Under the pieces are notes generated by a model. The model had not been told where the DNA came from, made no database searches, and saw only the letters and a program-made list of their open reading frames with translations. This document shows positions 39,938 to 52,935 of a DNA stretch of 64,000 nt, piece after piece; positions within the stretch are counted from its first letter, which is position 1, and each line of letters begins with the position of its first letter. The stretch is taken from contig JASANC010003551.1 in assembly GCA_030248135.1 (NCBI GenBank), positions 44,288 to 108,287 of the forward strand, written 5' to 3'. The DNA is from Theristus sp. LFF4_11. Its lineage: Eukaryota; Nematoda; Chromadorea; Monhysterida; Xyalidae. Both the position numbers and the translations under genes were made by a program.

Positions 39938-39943
39938 TTTATT
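39938..39943 (-). terminator. Poly(A) signal, vWA-ZP gene
   Basis: TTTATT on the plus strand (AATAAA on the gene strand), about 66 bases past the stop codon at 40009. Confidence 0.5.
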
Positions 39944-40008
39944 CCAAAAAGTTTTCCGTCCATCATCAGTTCAAAATCACAGCTCACTATCTCACCATAT
40001 TGTGTCAG

Positions 40009-43000
40009 TCAGTTCCTGTTCAAACGCTGTCTCAGTGCGTTTCGAACATTTGACGGCATTCTGATTTTCGGCTTAATCTTGCCGAAGTGTCGGGTTGTTC
40101 GGCGCGCACCACTTTCACAGTCTTTCTGAAATGCTTCGAAATGAGCTGTTCAAAGTGAAAGTGTTGTTATATACTGTACATGGGTTAATTATAAGTTTGT
40201 AGACAAATAATAGCAAAAAAACAGTCAGAAACATCAATAGAGTTGTTGCTTCAGGAAACTTACCCAAAAATTTTTGCACCCGTCCCCATCGCGAATACAA
40301 AAACTGATGCGACAGTCAAATTTGAACTCGGTCTCATTGTCATTCTGCACAGCAGTGCCCGTGGCGAGCGCCGATGCACCGCCAACCGCGATCTGAACAT
40401 CCGACAAAATGTCGCTCTTCATGGCGCATCTGCAGAAAGCAAGCAACTTGCATTCGTGTTAATACGAAGGTTTAAAATGGTGTGGTGAGCAGCGTTCTGC
40501 AACCAAGCAGTTGCGAAGTTTGAATGGTTGGCTTGCCTACTCATGGTGTCTTACACTTCTCTGGCATTATGCCGTGCACTGCAGAATAAAACTGAACTGA
40601 ACTGAATGTTATATTTTTGAGAGCTAAAATATAAAAAAACACCAACCCATCGTTGTCCAAAAGAAGCATTCGGCGACCTGGTGGACCACCATAGCACGAG
40701 TGGACTTTCATTCCAAAAACGTCAGCGAAATTGTTGTTTCCTGCAGTTGAGCGTGAGTTGATTTTATCACTGAACTGTTAGAACTATTGACTTTTACATA
40801 GGTGCCCCTTTGGATACTTTTCTGCTAAAAAATCATGCCTGCAAATAAGTGCAAAAAACAAATGAGTGAATTTGTAAAAAAGCACCAACATTTGCAATTT
40901 TTCACAATTAAATAAGTGTCAGTCAGCAGAAACCACCTGTTGTGCACTTCCAAACGTGGATGATACTGTCTCCAGGTGCAACGATATCAACTTGGGGTCC
41001 ATCAACAAATGACTGATGCACACTGTACGAGCACACCGGATCGTCATTGATGATGTTCATTGAAGCAGCGCGATCCAAGCTGCAAATAACTTGACTCGAG
41101 TAAATTTGTATTTGATGGAATTCAACAAGTTTCAGTTTCAGAGACAATCGAGATCGCACACCCGGCTTCCAGAACAATGCCAGAACTTCCAGGGCCTGTC
41201 GCTGCATACGAGCACTCGACACGAAACGAACGGTCATGCCGGGTAATCAAACGCCTGTGAGTCACCATCAATATAACTCCACTCACAACAACTGTATGGC
41301 TAGGCTAAAAAATGGGCAAAATAGTATTGAGAACAAAATTAAAACTGAAATTGAACAAAATTGAAATTTTTGTGCCAAGAAAACTACAAAGTGAAATGAC
41401 ACACCAGACGAATTGTTTCCAAACCGCAGGTGCCATGTTTCAAAAACAGACGAGCCGTTAAATTTTTGTTATATTTAAAGTCTGTAACACATGGAGCGGA
41501 CTTCATGTGATTTTCGGCATACAGACTGCCGGTAAACGGAACATCTGTGCGAATGCGAATTTCAATTCCATCGCGTTTACAGCCAATTTCAACGTCCCTC
41601 GGCGGCTTTTTCAAAGCAACAGCAGTTCGTGCTTGAAACTCTGGGGGCACAAATTCACCATCGGGTCCAGATCCATGCTCACCATGAGCAGTAACTTCTA
41701 AGTTGGAACTACCTAAATCAATGTCAGCAACTGGACGAGGACTTCCTTGAGGATCAACGCTGTCATCACCGATTGCCGCTGGTTGGCCTGTTTTACTTGT
41801 CGGTGTTCGTACAGTTGAACCATTTCCTTGTTGGCGGCCAGGGTCTCCATTATCTGAAAACGTGCCGCGTTGGTCGCCAGGCGCTCGTTCATCACCGGTC
41901 GTTCTGATTATTTTTCTGGCATCGGGATCCCTTGCATCTGGAGATGTACCACGTTGGTCGCCAGCCGTTCGCCCAGCGTCGGTCGCTCCGGTTCTTCCAC
42001 TGCCATCTGCACCTCTTCCATCTGGAAACGTGCCGCGTTGGTCGCCAGGCGCTCGTTCATCACCGGTCGTTCCGGTCCTTTCTCTGCCATCTGGATCTCT
42101 TACATCTGGGAACGTGTCGCGTTGGTCGCCAGGCGCTTGTTCATCACCGGTCGTTCCGGTTCTTCCTCTGCCGTCTGGGTCGCCTCCGTCTGGAAACGTG
42201 CTGCGTTGGTCACCAGGAAATCGACTATCGCCGGTCGTTCCGGTTCTTTCTCTGCCATTTAGATCTCTTTCATCTGGGAACGTGTCGCGTTGGTCGCCAG
42301 CCATTCCTTCATCACCGGTCGTTCCGGTTCTTTCTCTGCTAACAGGGAACGTGCCGCGTTGGTCACCAGGCTCTCGCCCATCACTGGTCGTTCCGGTTCT
42401 TCCTCTGCCATCTGGATCTCTTTCATTTGGAAACGTGCCGCGTTGGTCGTCAGGCATGCGCCCATCGGCGGTCGTTCCGGTTCTTCCTCTGCCATCTGGG
42501 TCTCCACCACTTGGAAACGTGCCGCGTTGGTCACCAGGAGCTCTCATATCACCGGTCGTTCCGGTTCTCCCTCTGCCACCTGGATCTCTTTCATCTGGAA
42601 ACCTGCCGAGTTGGTCGGCAGGTGTCCGCCCATCGTCGGTCGTTCCGGTTCTTCCTCTGGCGTCTGGATCCCTTTCATCTGGAAACGTGCCGCGTTGGTC
42701 ACCAGGCGCTCGCCTATCACTGGTCGTTCCAGTTCGGCTTCTGCCACCTGGATCTCTGTCATCTGGAATTCTGCCGCGTTGGCCGTTAGGCGTACGCCCA
42801 TCGCCGGTCGTTCCAGTTTTTCCTCTGCCATCTGGATCTCTTTTATTTGGAAGCGTGCCGCGTTGGCCGCCAGGCGCTCTCCCGTCACCGGTTGATCCGG
42901 TTCTTCCTCTCCCATTTGGATCTCTTCCATCTGGAAACGTGCCGCGTTGGTCGTCTGGCGCTTGCACATCGCCGGTTATTCCGGTGCTTTCCCTGCTACG

Positions 43001-46000
43001 TGGATCTCCATCTGGAAAGTGTCCGCGTTGGTTGCCAGGTGCTCGTCCATCACCGGTTGTTCCGTTTCTGCCTCTGCCATTTGCACCTCTTCCAACTGGA
43101 AACGTGCCGCGTTGGTCGTCTGGCGCTTGCACATCGCCGGTGGTTCCGATTATCACTCTGCCATCTGGATCTCTTCTATCTGGGAAAGTGCCGCGTTGGT
43201 CGCCAGGTTCTCGCCCATCACCGGTCGTTCCGGTTCTTCTTCTGCCATCTGGATCTCTTCTATTTGGGAACGTGCCGGGTTGATTGTCAGACGGTTGCCC
43301 ATGGCCGGTCGTTCCGGTTTTTTCTCTGTCATCTGAACCTCTTCCACTTGGAAAAATGCCACGTTGGTCGCCGGGCGCTCGCCCATCACCGGTCGTTCCG
43401 TTTCTTCCTCTGCCATCTGGATCTCTTTTATCTGGTAAAGTACCGCGTTGGTCGTCTGGCCCTTGCATATCGCCGGTGGTTCCGCTTCTTCCTCTGCCAT
43501 CTGGATTTCTTCCACCTTGAAACGTGCTGCGTTGGTTGCCAGGCGGTCGCACATCACCGGTTGTTTTGATTCTTCTTCTGCCATCTGGTTCTCTTCCATC
43601 TGGGAAGATGCCACGTTGGTCGCCGGGCGCCCGCCCGTCACCGGTCGTTCTGTCTCTTCCTCTGTCATCTGGATCTCTTTCATCTGGCAACGTACCGCGT
43701 TGGTCGTTTGACCGTTGCATATCGCCCGTGGTTCCGCTTCTTCCTCTGCCATCTCTTCCACCTGGGAAGGTGCCAGGTTGGTTGCCTGGCGCTCGCCCAT
43801 CACCGGTTGTTCCGGTGCTTTCTCTGCCATCTGGATCGCCTGCACCTTGAAACGTCCTGCGTTGGTCACCAGGCGCTCGCACATCACCGGTCGTTCCAGT
43901 TTTTCTTCTGCCATCTGGATCTCTTGTATCTGGGAATGTACCGCGTTGGTCGCCGGGCGGCGCTCGCCCATCACCGGTCATTCCGTTTCTTTCTCTGCCA
44001 TCTGGATCTCTTTCATCTGGTAACGTACCGCGGGGGTCGTCTGGCTCTTGCATATCGCCGGTGGTTCCGCTTCTTCCTCTGCCATCTGGATCTCTTCCAT
44101 CTGCGAACGTGCCGCGTTGGTCACCAGGCGCTCGCCCATCACCGGTCGTTCCGGTTCTTCCTCTGCCATCTGGATCTCCTCCACCTTGAAACGTGCTGCG
44201 TTGGTCGCCAGGCGCTCGCACATCACCGGTCGTTCCGGTTCTTACTCTGCCATCTGGATCTCTTGTATCTGGCAAGGTACCGCGTTGGTCGCCGGGCGCT
44301 CGCCCATCACCGGTCATTCCGTTTCTTTCTATGCCATCTGGATCTCTTTCATCGGGTAACGTACCGCGGTGGTCGTCTGGCTCTTGCATATCGCCGGTGA
44401 TTCCGCTTCTTCCTCTGCCATCTGGATCTCTTCCACCTGGGAAGGTGCCACGTTGGTCGCCAGGCGCTCGCCCATTACCAGTCGTTCCGGCTCTTCCTCT
44501 GTCATCTGGGAACGTTCCGCGTTGGTCACCAAGCGCTCGTCCATTACCGGGCGTTCCGGTTCTTCCTCTGCCATCTGGATCTCTTCCATCTGCGAACGTG
44601 TCGCGTTGGTCACCAGGCGCTCTCACATCGCCGGTGGTTCCTGTTCTCTCTCTGCCATCTGGATCTCTGCCATCTGGGAAGGTGCCGCGTTGGTCGCCGG
44701 GCGCTCGTCCATCACCGGTCGTTCCGGTTCTTCCTCTGCCATCTGGATCTCTGCCATCTGGGAAGGTGCCGCGTTGGTCGCCGGGCGCTCGCCCATCACC
44801 GGTCGCTCCGGTTCTTCCTCTGCCATCTGAATCTCTGCCATCTGGGAAGGTGCCGCGTTGGTCGCCGGGCGCTCGTCCATCACCGGTCGTTACGGTTCTT
44901 CCTCTGCCATCTGGATCTCTGCCATCTAGGAAGGTGCCGCGTTGGTCGCCGGGCGTTCGTCCATCACCGGTCGTTCCGGTTCTTCCTCTGCCATCTGGAT
45001 CTCTGCTATCTGGGAAGGTGCCGCGTTGGTCGTCAGGCGCTCGACCATCGCCGGTTGTTCCGGTTCTTCCTCTGCCATCTGGATCTCTTCCATCTGCGAA
45101 CGTGTCGCGTTGGTCACCAGGCGCTCTCACATCGCCGATGGTTCCTGTTCTCTCTCTGCCATCTGGATCTCTGCCATCTGGGAAGGTGCCGCGTTGGTCG
45201 CCGGGCGCTTGTCCATCACCGGTCGTTCCGGTTCTTCCTCTGCCATCTGGATCTCTGCCATCTGGGAAGGTGCCGCGTTGGTCGCCGGGCGCTCGCCCAT
45301 CACCGGTCCTTCCGGTTCTTCCTCTGCCATCTGGATCTCTGCCATCTGGGAAGGTGCCGCGTTGGTCGCCGGGCGCTCGCCCATCACCGGTCGTTCCGGT
45401 TCTTCCTCTGCCATCTGGATCTCTGCCATCTGGGAAGGTGCCGCGTTGGTCGCCGGGCGCTCGTCCATCACCGGTCGTTCCGGTTCTTCCTCTGCCATCT
45501 GGATCTCTGCCATCTGGGAAGGTGCCGCGTTGGTCGCCGGGCGCTCGCCCATCACCGGTCGTTCCGGTTCTTCCTCTGCCATCTGGATCTCTGCCATCTG
45601 GGAAGGTGCCGCGTTGGTCGCCGGGCACTCGTCCATCACCGGTCGTTCCGGTTCTTCTTCTGCCATCTGGATCTCTGCCATCTAGGAAGGTGCCGCGTTG
45701 GTCGCCGGGCGCTCGTTCATCACCGGTCGTTCCGGTTCTTCCTCTGCCATCTGGGAAGGTGCCGCGTTGGTCGTCAGGCGCTGGACCATCGCCGGTTGTT
45801 CCGGTTCTTCCTCTGCCATCTGGATCTCTTCCATCTGCGAACGTGTCGCGTTGCTCAGCAGGCGCTCGACCATCGCCGGTTGTTCCTGCTCTTCCTCTGC
45901 CATCTGGATCTCTTCTATCTAGGAACGTGTCGCGTTGGTCGCCAGGCGCTCGCTTATCACCGGCCGTTGCTGTTCTTTCTCTGCCATCTGAGTCTCCTCT

Positions 46001-49000
46001 GTCTGGAAACATGCTGCGTTGGTCACCAGGAGCTCTCATATCACCGGTCGTGCCGGCTCTTTTTCTGCCATCTGGATCTTTTTCATCTGGAAACGGGCCG
46101 TGTTGGTCGCCAGGCGCTCGTCCATCACCGGTCGTTCCGGTTCTTTCTCTGCCCTCTGGGTCTCCTCCATCTGCAAACGGCCCGCGTTGGTCACCAGGCG
46201 CTCGCCCATTACCGGGCGTTCCGGTTCTTCCTCTGCCATCTGGATCTCTTCCATCTGCGAACGTGTCGCGTTGGTCACCAGGCGCTCTCACATCGCCGGT
46301 GGTTCCTGTTCTCTCTCTGCCATCTGGATCTCTGCCATCTGGGAAGGTGCCGCGTTGGTCGCCGGGCGCTCGTCCATCACCGGTCGTTCCGGTTCTTCCT
46401 CTGCCATCTGGATCTCTGCCATCTGGGAAGGTGCCGCGTTGGTCGCCGGGCGCTCGCCCATCACCGGTCGTTCCGGTTCTTCCTCTGCCATCTGGATCTC
46501 TGCCATCTAGGAAGGTGCCGCGTTGGTCGCCGGGCGCTCGTCCATCACCGGTCGTTCCGGTTCTTCCTCTGCCATCTGGATCTCTGCCATCTGGGAAGGT
46601 GCCGCTTTGGTCGCCGGGCGCTCGCCCATCACCGGTCGTTCCGGTTCTTCCTCTGCCATCTGGATCTCTGCCATCTAGGAAGGTGCCGCGTTGGTCGCCG
46701 GGCGCTCGTCCATCACCGGTCGTTCCGGTTCTTCCTTTGCCATCTGGATCTCTGCCATCTGGGAAGGTGCCGCGTTGGTCGCCGGGCGCTCGCCCATCAC
46801 CGGTCGTTCCGGTTCTTCCTCTGCCATCTGGATCTCTGCCATCTAGGAAGGTGCCCCGTTGGTCGCCGGGCGCTCGTCCATCACCGGTCGTTCCGGTTCT
46901 TCCTCTGCCATCTGGATCTCTGCTATCTGGGAAGGTGCTGCGTTGGTCGTCAGGCGCTCGACCATCGCCGGTTGTTCCGGTTCTTCCTCTGCCATCTGGA
47001 TCTCTTCTATCTGCGAACGTGTCGCGTTGGTCACCAGGCGCTCTCACATCGCCGGTGGTTCCTGTTCTCTCTCTGCCATCTGGATCTCTGCCATCTGGGA
47101 AGGTGCCGCGTTGGTCGCCGGGCGCTCGTCCATCACCGGTCGTTCCGGTTCTTCCTCTGCCATCTGGATCTATGCCATCTGGGAAGGTGCCGCGTTGGTC
47201 GCCGGGCTCTCGCCCATCACCGGTCGTTCCGGTTCTTCCTCTGCCATCTGGATCTCTGCCATCTAGGAAGGTGTCGCGTTGGTCGCCGGGCGCTCGTCCA
47301 TCACCGGTCGTTCCGGTTCTTCCTCTGCCATCTGGGAAGGTGCCGCGTTGGTCGTCAGGCGCTCGACCATCGCCGGTTGTTCCGGTTCTTCCTCTGCCAT
47401 CTGGATCTCTTCCATCTGCGAACGTGTCGCGTTGCTCAGCAGGCGCTCGACCATCGCCGGTTGTTCCTGTTCTTCCTCTGCCATCTGGATCTCTTCTATC
47501 TAGGAACGTGTCGCGTTGGTCGCCAGGCGCTCGCTTATCACCGGCCGTTGCTGTTCTTTCTCTGCCATCTGAGTCTCCTCCGTCTGGAAACATGCTGCGT
47601 TGGTCACCAGGAGCTCTCATATCACCGGTCGTGCCGGCTCTTTCTCTGCCATCTGGATCTTTTTCATCTGAAAACGGGCCGTGTTGGTCGCCAGGCGCTC
47701 GTCCATCACCGGTCGTTCCGGTTCTTTCTCTGCCCTCTGGGTCTCCTCCATCTGCAACCGTGCCGCGTTGGTCACCAGGCGCTCGCCCATCATCGGTAGT
47801 TCCGGTTCCGTTTCTCAAGATCATATTTTTCAACTCGTTTGCCTGTGCGTCAACGTCTGTTGATGGTTCTAACACTCCCTCAGGAACTGGTTTTTTGTTA
47901 TTCTCGACGCCAACGACAATCACATGGTTTGTGCGCAACTCATTAACCACAGCTGTAACGTCGGGCTGAGTCCACGCATTTGAGAACGCGACGATTATGT
48001 TTTGAGCCCAGGATCGGTCGCCCTGCATGTGACGTTTGGTTTGTACAAGCTTTTGCTTGAGTTTTGTTTCATTCAGTTTTTTTATTCATTTAAATGCATA
48101 CAGTAAACAAAACATTTGATTGGCGCTTACCAACTGTGGTGTGAAGCCTCGGCTTGCTGTGAAGTGCAGTGCATTACCCAATCGGGATCTTCCAGTTAGC
48201 TGTTTTGTATCAACAATATCACGTTGCAGTGGGAAATGTTCGTTGTGCAAAAACAGCGGAATTTCTAGATAAGTTCCTTCTGCAAAGATTACCAGTCCAA
48301 CTTGTATGCCGAACGAACCAATGGTTGGTAATTTGCCAACGGTTACTGATATTGTGTTGAGTGATCGGTGGAAATCAGCAATTGAAGTTTCTTCGGAAGC
48401 ATCAACCAGAAAATATACGTCGGCAAATGGTCCTAGGGTGGCGTTTCCATTCCTTCCCTGCATTCCTACTCCGAATAAAAAGTTTTGCGGTGTTCTTGCT
48501 GTTGTGTCACTTCCAGGTATCAGTTTGGGTTGAAAATCGCTACCATTGTTGAAGTTTTTTGGCACTCCGTAGCCTTCAATATCAAAGTTTGCTCGGTCGT
48601 GTGGAATCGGGACGATCCGTGAAAATAGTGACGACCTCGACACATCAGGCTGCCCGAACTGTGATGACTGATCGTATCCGCTCGTGTCAAGACGAAGACG
48701 ACCCAACCATGGGTTTGCGGCTGTTTGATGCTGATTAAGAGTTCGAACAGGATTCGATGCTTGACCAAATTGTTCAGTAAAGACCCGCTTGGACCGCTCT
48801 GCTGAGTGCACAAATGATGAGCACAACCAAATCTGAAACAGAAAAATGGCATTGCCCTAATAATTGCGATAATGCTGCTTGGTATGACTCCTCCTTTCAT
48901 TCAGCAGGATTTGATTCAAAACCTTTTTGCAAAATTATTTTGATCTTCTTTCAATAAACGAACTTACCAAAATCGCACTTGAAACCGGCAATGAACGACA

Positions 49001-49012
49001 TTTGATAACCAT
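40009..49012 (-). CDS. Giant secreted vWA / 28-residue repeat / ZP (cuticlin-like) protein
   Basis: Eight exons on the minus strand: 49012-48968, 48832-48131, 48022-41405, 41304-41162, 41079-40937, 40740-40647, 40429-40264, 40125-40009; about 2675 residues. A signal peptide is split by intron 1 (SSAILIWLCSSFVHSA). The vWA domain (about 152-305) contains ADVYFLVDASEE and NIIVAFSNAW. About 70 copies of a 28-residue unit follow (GTTGDGRAPGDQRGTFPDGR, then DPDGRGRT), all within exon 3 and probably disordered. A ZP domain (about 2385-2650) has VEIGCKRDG, ITRHDRSFRVECSY, IIHVWKC, VHSCYGG, DNDGCAMKSD and FDCRISFC. A basic tail follows, with no obvious membrane span. The vWA-ZP order is that of C. 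elegans CUT-6, a cuticlin-type protein; the repeat block is extra. The likely role is extracellular matrix or cuticle (inference). vWA metal-site residues are degenerate. Confidence 0.9.
41870..47800 (-). repeat. 84-bp coding tandem repeat
   Basis: About 70 units of 84 bp (28 codons), with some units shortened to 18 codons. Central units are nearly identical; those towards the ZP end are more diverged. A block of about 1.58 kb containing rarer variants (GPFPDEKDPDGR, TATAGDKRAP) occurs twice, for example CTATCTAGGAACG at 45915 and 47496. Because 84 is divisible by three, antisense frames also stay open, including a 1258-codon one at 44193-47969. Confidence 0.95.
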
Positions 49013-49467
49013 AATTCATGGGTGTGCTTTGCTTCTTTCTTTCACGCAGTGGAACACTTGAAGTTGAAACACAAAATAATATAAATAAACACAGTCGCTT
49101 AAACCAATTAACAAAAAAACGGGTGTACACTGATTGAAACTGGCAAAACTGTGAAATACCATAATAAAAAGTTCATGTGTAAAAACCATACAGTTATTAT
49201 TTCAGTGTCAGCGCATTCACTTTTATGTTTTTTGCGTAATCAATGTTTGTTTTAAAACGTATGCATTCCTTAGGTTGTTTAAAGTGAATGATTTGTAATG
49301 AATACCGCAAAGTCTTGCATATAAGGTCTCCTTATATAAATTTGAAAATAAAAAATTTGTGGAATTTTGTGTGACAACCTTATACGTAAGTGAGAGGATG
49401 TTTTTTATAAAGCGAATATTAGGAAGTCCGGTCTTTATAAACGAGGTGGGATTTCGTCCAAGTTAAA

Positions 49468-52304
49468 ATTATCTAAAAATGCGGGAGACGCATATAAAAG
49501 GAGGAATATGGCCTTGTGTAAGCAGTGAAAGACTTGGCTCGACAACGCTTTTCAAGTCTCTGATGTGGTACACACGGATACAAGTACATAAGAGTCATAT
49601 TTTTGCGCCGCGTTTGTTGTTTAAAAGCTTGCTGAAAAGCGTAAAAACTTTGAAGTTATCTAGATATTTTTCAATTGTCCTCTTCAGTTTAGTCTAAAAT
49701 CACATCATGTGCGAAATTCTGTACAGCATGGCCGAATAAATGAGGCAGTCCATCAAGGCGGGATTAGTCGCTGACTAGGAGTTGTCTTTTTCAAAAATGC
49801 CAACATAATTTCCAATCATGTGTGCAAGGGAGAATAATACGGATAATCCATTAGTTTAAAAAAACGCGTCAAATTTGGCATACAATTTGGTTTCTGAACT
49901 TCTTTTTCTTTCATTCAAAATTCGCGCGCTCCTTGCACCCTGAAAAAAACTGCCATGTTTAATCGGCTATACTGTAAATTCTGTGCAAAAAACAGAAACA
50001 TCAGAGATTGCAAAACATTGCTGCATGTAGCTTTATCGTTGTTTGCTGACGTACGCACCGCTGTGCATACAGCAGCACCAGTGCAAAAAGTGTTGTCTTC
50101 CGTTGATTTTCACCCTTTTTACCAAACTCTTGTGACAGGATAAACCGGTCAGTCATTGCCTTTGCCACAGAAGGACACCTTGCGTTCCCAATGCCTCTGC
50201 GATACACTTTGTGCAAACCAGTGTCAGCGATCTAAAGTCTGATCGTTATTTTAGTAGTTTTAGAGGTCGCTAAAAGCTAGAAAAAAGCAAATGTGAAAGT
50301 TTCATTTGTCTACAATGTACGAGGGTTGCCACTTGCAACCGAAATAAAAAATAAACGGCGCAAAAATATGACTCTTATGTACTTGTATCCGTGTGTACCA
50401 CATCAGAGACTTGAAAAGCGTTGTCGAGCCAAGTCTTTCACTGCTTACACAAGGCCATATTCCTCCTTTTATATGCGTCTCCCGCATTTTTAGATAATAT
50501 TCTGACTTTTACATAAGCCCCAAAGGTCGGACCAAAATCACAATACGTTGGTCACACATTCTTCTAAACCCCGGACAACTCAGGTTTTTCATTTTTCGTT
50601 TTTAGGCCAATTTCGTCTATGCTATTTTTACGGCCGATTCGCCCAAAATCGTCACGATTCAGTACCTAGAATTGCTCACATAAGAAAACTAACCAAAATC
50701 CGTGATCACCGCATTGAATTACCCTGGAAAACATCTTTTTCTCGTTTTTCGTATCCGGATTGATTTCGCCAATTTCCACGACCGATTCGCCCGAAATCGT
50801 CACGATTCAGTATCTAGAGTTGCTCACATAAGAAAACTAATCAAAAATCCGTGATCAGCGCATTGAATTACCATGGAAAACACCCTTTTCTTGTTTTTCG
50901 TTTCTGGACCGATTTTGCCAATTTCCACGGCCGATTCGCCCGAAATCGTCACGATTCAGCATCTAGAGTTGCTCACGTAAGAAAACTAACCCAATATCCG
51001 TGATCAGCGCATTGAATTACCCTGGAAAACATTTTTTCCTTGTTTTTCGTTTCTGGACCGATTTCGCCGATTTCCACGGCCGATTCGCCCGACATCGTCA
51101 CGATTCAGCATCTAGAGTTGCTTGCATAAAAAACTAACCCAAAATTCGTAATCAGCGCATTGAATTACCCTGGAAAACACCCTTTTCTTATTTTTCGTTT
51201 CTGGACCGATTTCGCCAATTTCGACGGCCGATTCGCCCGAAATCGTCACGATTCGGTATCTAGAGTTGCTCACGTAAGAAAACTAACCCAAAATCCGTGA
51301 TCAGCGCATTGAATTACTCTGGAAAACACCCTTTTCTTGTTTTTCGTTTCTGGACCGATTTCGCCAATTTCGACGGCCGATTCGCCCGAAATCGTCACGA
51401 TTCGGTATCTAGAGTTGCTCACATAAGAAAACTAACCCAAAATCCGTGATCAGCGCATTGAATTACACTGGAAAACATAGTTTTCTTGTTTTTCATTTCT
51501 GGACCGATTTCGCCGATTTCCACGGCCGATTCGCCGGAAATCGTCACGATTCAGCATCTAGAGTTGCTCACGTAAGAAAACTAACCCAAAATCCGTGATC
51601 AGCGCATTGAATTACTACGGACTAGACCTTTTTCCTATTATTTTTCGTAGCTCAGACAAAATTTGTAAGAGTGAAAACTGATACTCAGTCAAAATGCTAC
51701 GAACTTTTAAAAATGCACAATTTTAACTCAAAAAAGTGCCGGGCAAAAAAATAAACTAAATTTTCAGAAAATACGGATGAAATTACCCTAGGAAACATTT
51801 TTGTTCAACTGTGAAAGTGTCCCAGCTAAAAATTGAAAGGGCGAACACTTGAAACCAGGTAAAAACCCTTCGATTTTTGAAAAATGCCCATTTTTTACCC
51901 AAAAAGTGGGTCAGGGCAAAAAATTAACCCAATTTTCAAAATCTCCAGGTGAAATTACCCCAGGAAACATTTTTGTTTGACTGTGAAAGTGTCGCAGGTA
52001 AAAATTGAAAGGGCGAACACATATGATTACATACCAGAAAAAAAAATAGAAACAAAAATAAGTAACATAAATTTCAGAATAGGTTTTTCGTGTCTGCGTA
52101 TGAAAAGTTGTCCGATAAAAATTTTTTCGCGGCTCCAAGCACAACTTTGGGTGTTCGTTTCGTGTGCACAGGAGCAGGTTTGTAGCTTATACTATGCTCG
52201 CTGGACGCAGCGAGCAAATTTGAAAAAAGCGCGCGAGGGGATAACGGCTCATATTATGCGTGATGCGCTGTCCGCTCGCTGGCGCTCGCTCGCGCATCCG
52301 CATG
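49468..52304 (-). mobile_element. Composite non-autonomous repeat element, copy B
   Basis: Reverse-orientation copy of the element at 7912. The module with inverted arms spans 49468-50499, about seven 148-bp units lie at 50640-51640, the TTCGCCCTTT blocks at about 51800-52020, and the GC-rich end reaches 52304. It lies between the two vWA genes, about 460 bp upstream of the start of the vWA-ZP gene. Flanks are AAGTTAAA and ATTCTGAA. Confidence 0.85.
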
Positions 52305-52935
52305 ATTCTGAATTTTTGGTTTCCCGCCGTGTGACACTCCGCCCACTTTTGGGTGAGAGTCTTATAAGTGGGAAGACTTTACGGTATTCACAGTGCGAAG
52401 AATCCCGTTCTCTTTGGTGTGGTAAAATGAATCAGTTTAGCAGAAGTAACGGAAGCTCACTGTTAAAAAATATTGCTTGCAGTTGACGATATGATTGCAT
52501 TGCTGCCCAAAAAATTTTTCTGTTTTTTTTAGAAAAATTGGTAAATTAAGTGCAGGGCATTTTTGCGAATGCTGTCAGTGATGATAGCAATCTCAACCAA
52601 CTAAAACCGCAAGTACGAAAAAAGCGTATGTACATTAGAAGTGAGTTTTATGAAAAAGAATGATTTTTGACAGTATTGTAAATGTTTGTTTGTTATGTGG
52701 TTTTTACACCGCACCAGTTGATGACATTTGCGAACACGTAAGCGAAAGCAATAAAAAAACCATCAAAATACTTGCATTGCCAACATTTTTGTACAGAAAA
52801 TGAACGTGACTAATGTGTACGCGTGTTCATAAAATATAAATACAAAAGGACAGAACAGATTTAGAATCATTTAAAAAATTCTGATTTTAAAATGACAAAT
52901 ACATACATGATCAGTAGCACATTGATCGCATGTTT
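52305..52935. other. 3' flank of the vWA/Thr-rich gene; no gene recognised
   Basis: AT-rich sequence between copy B and the stop codon of the minus-strand vWA gene. Confidence 0.5.
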
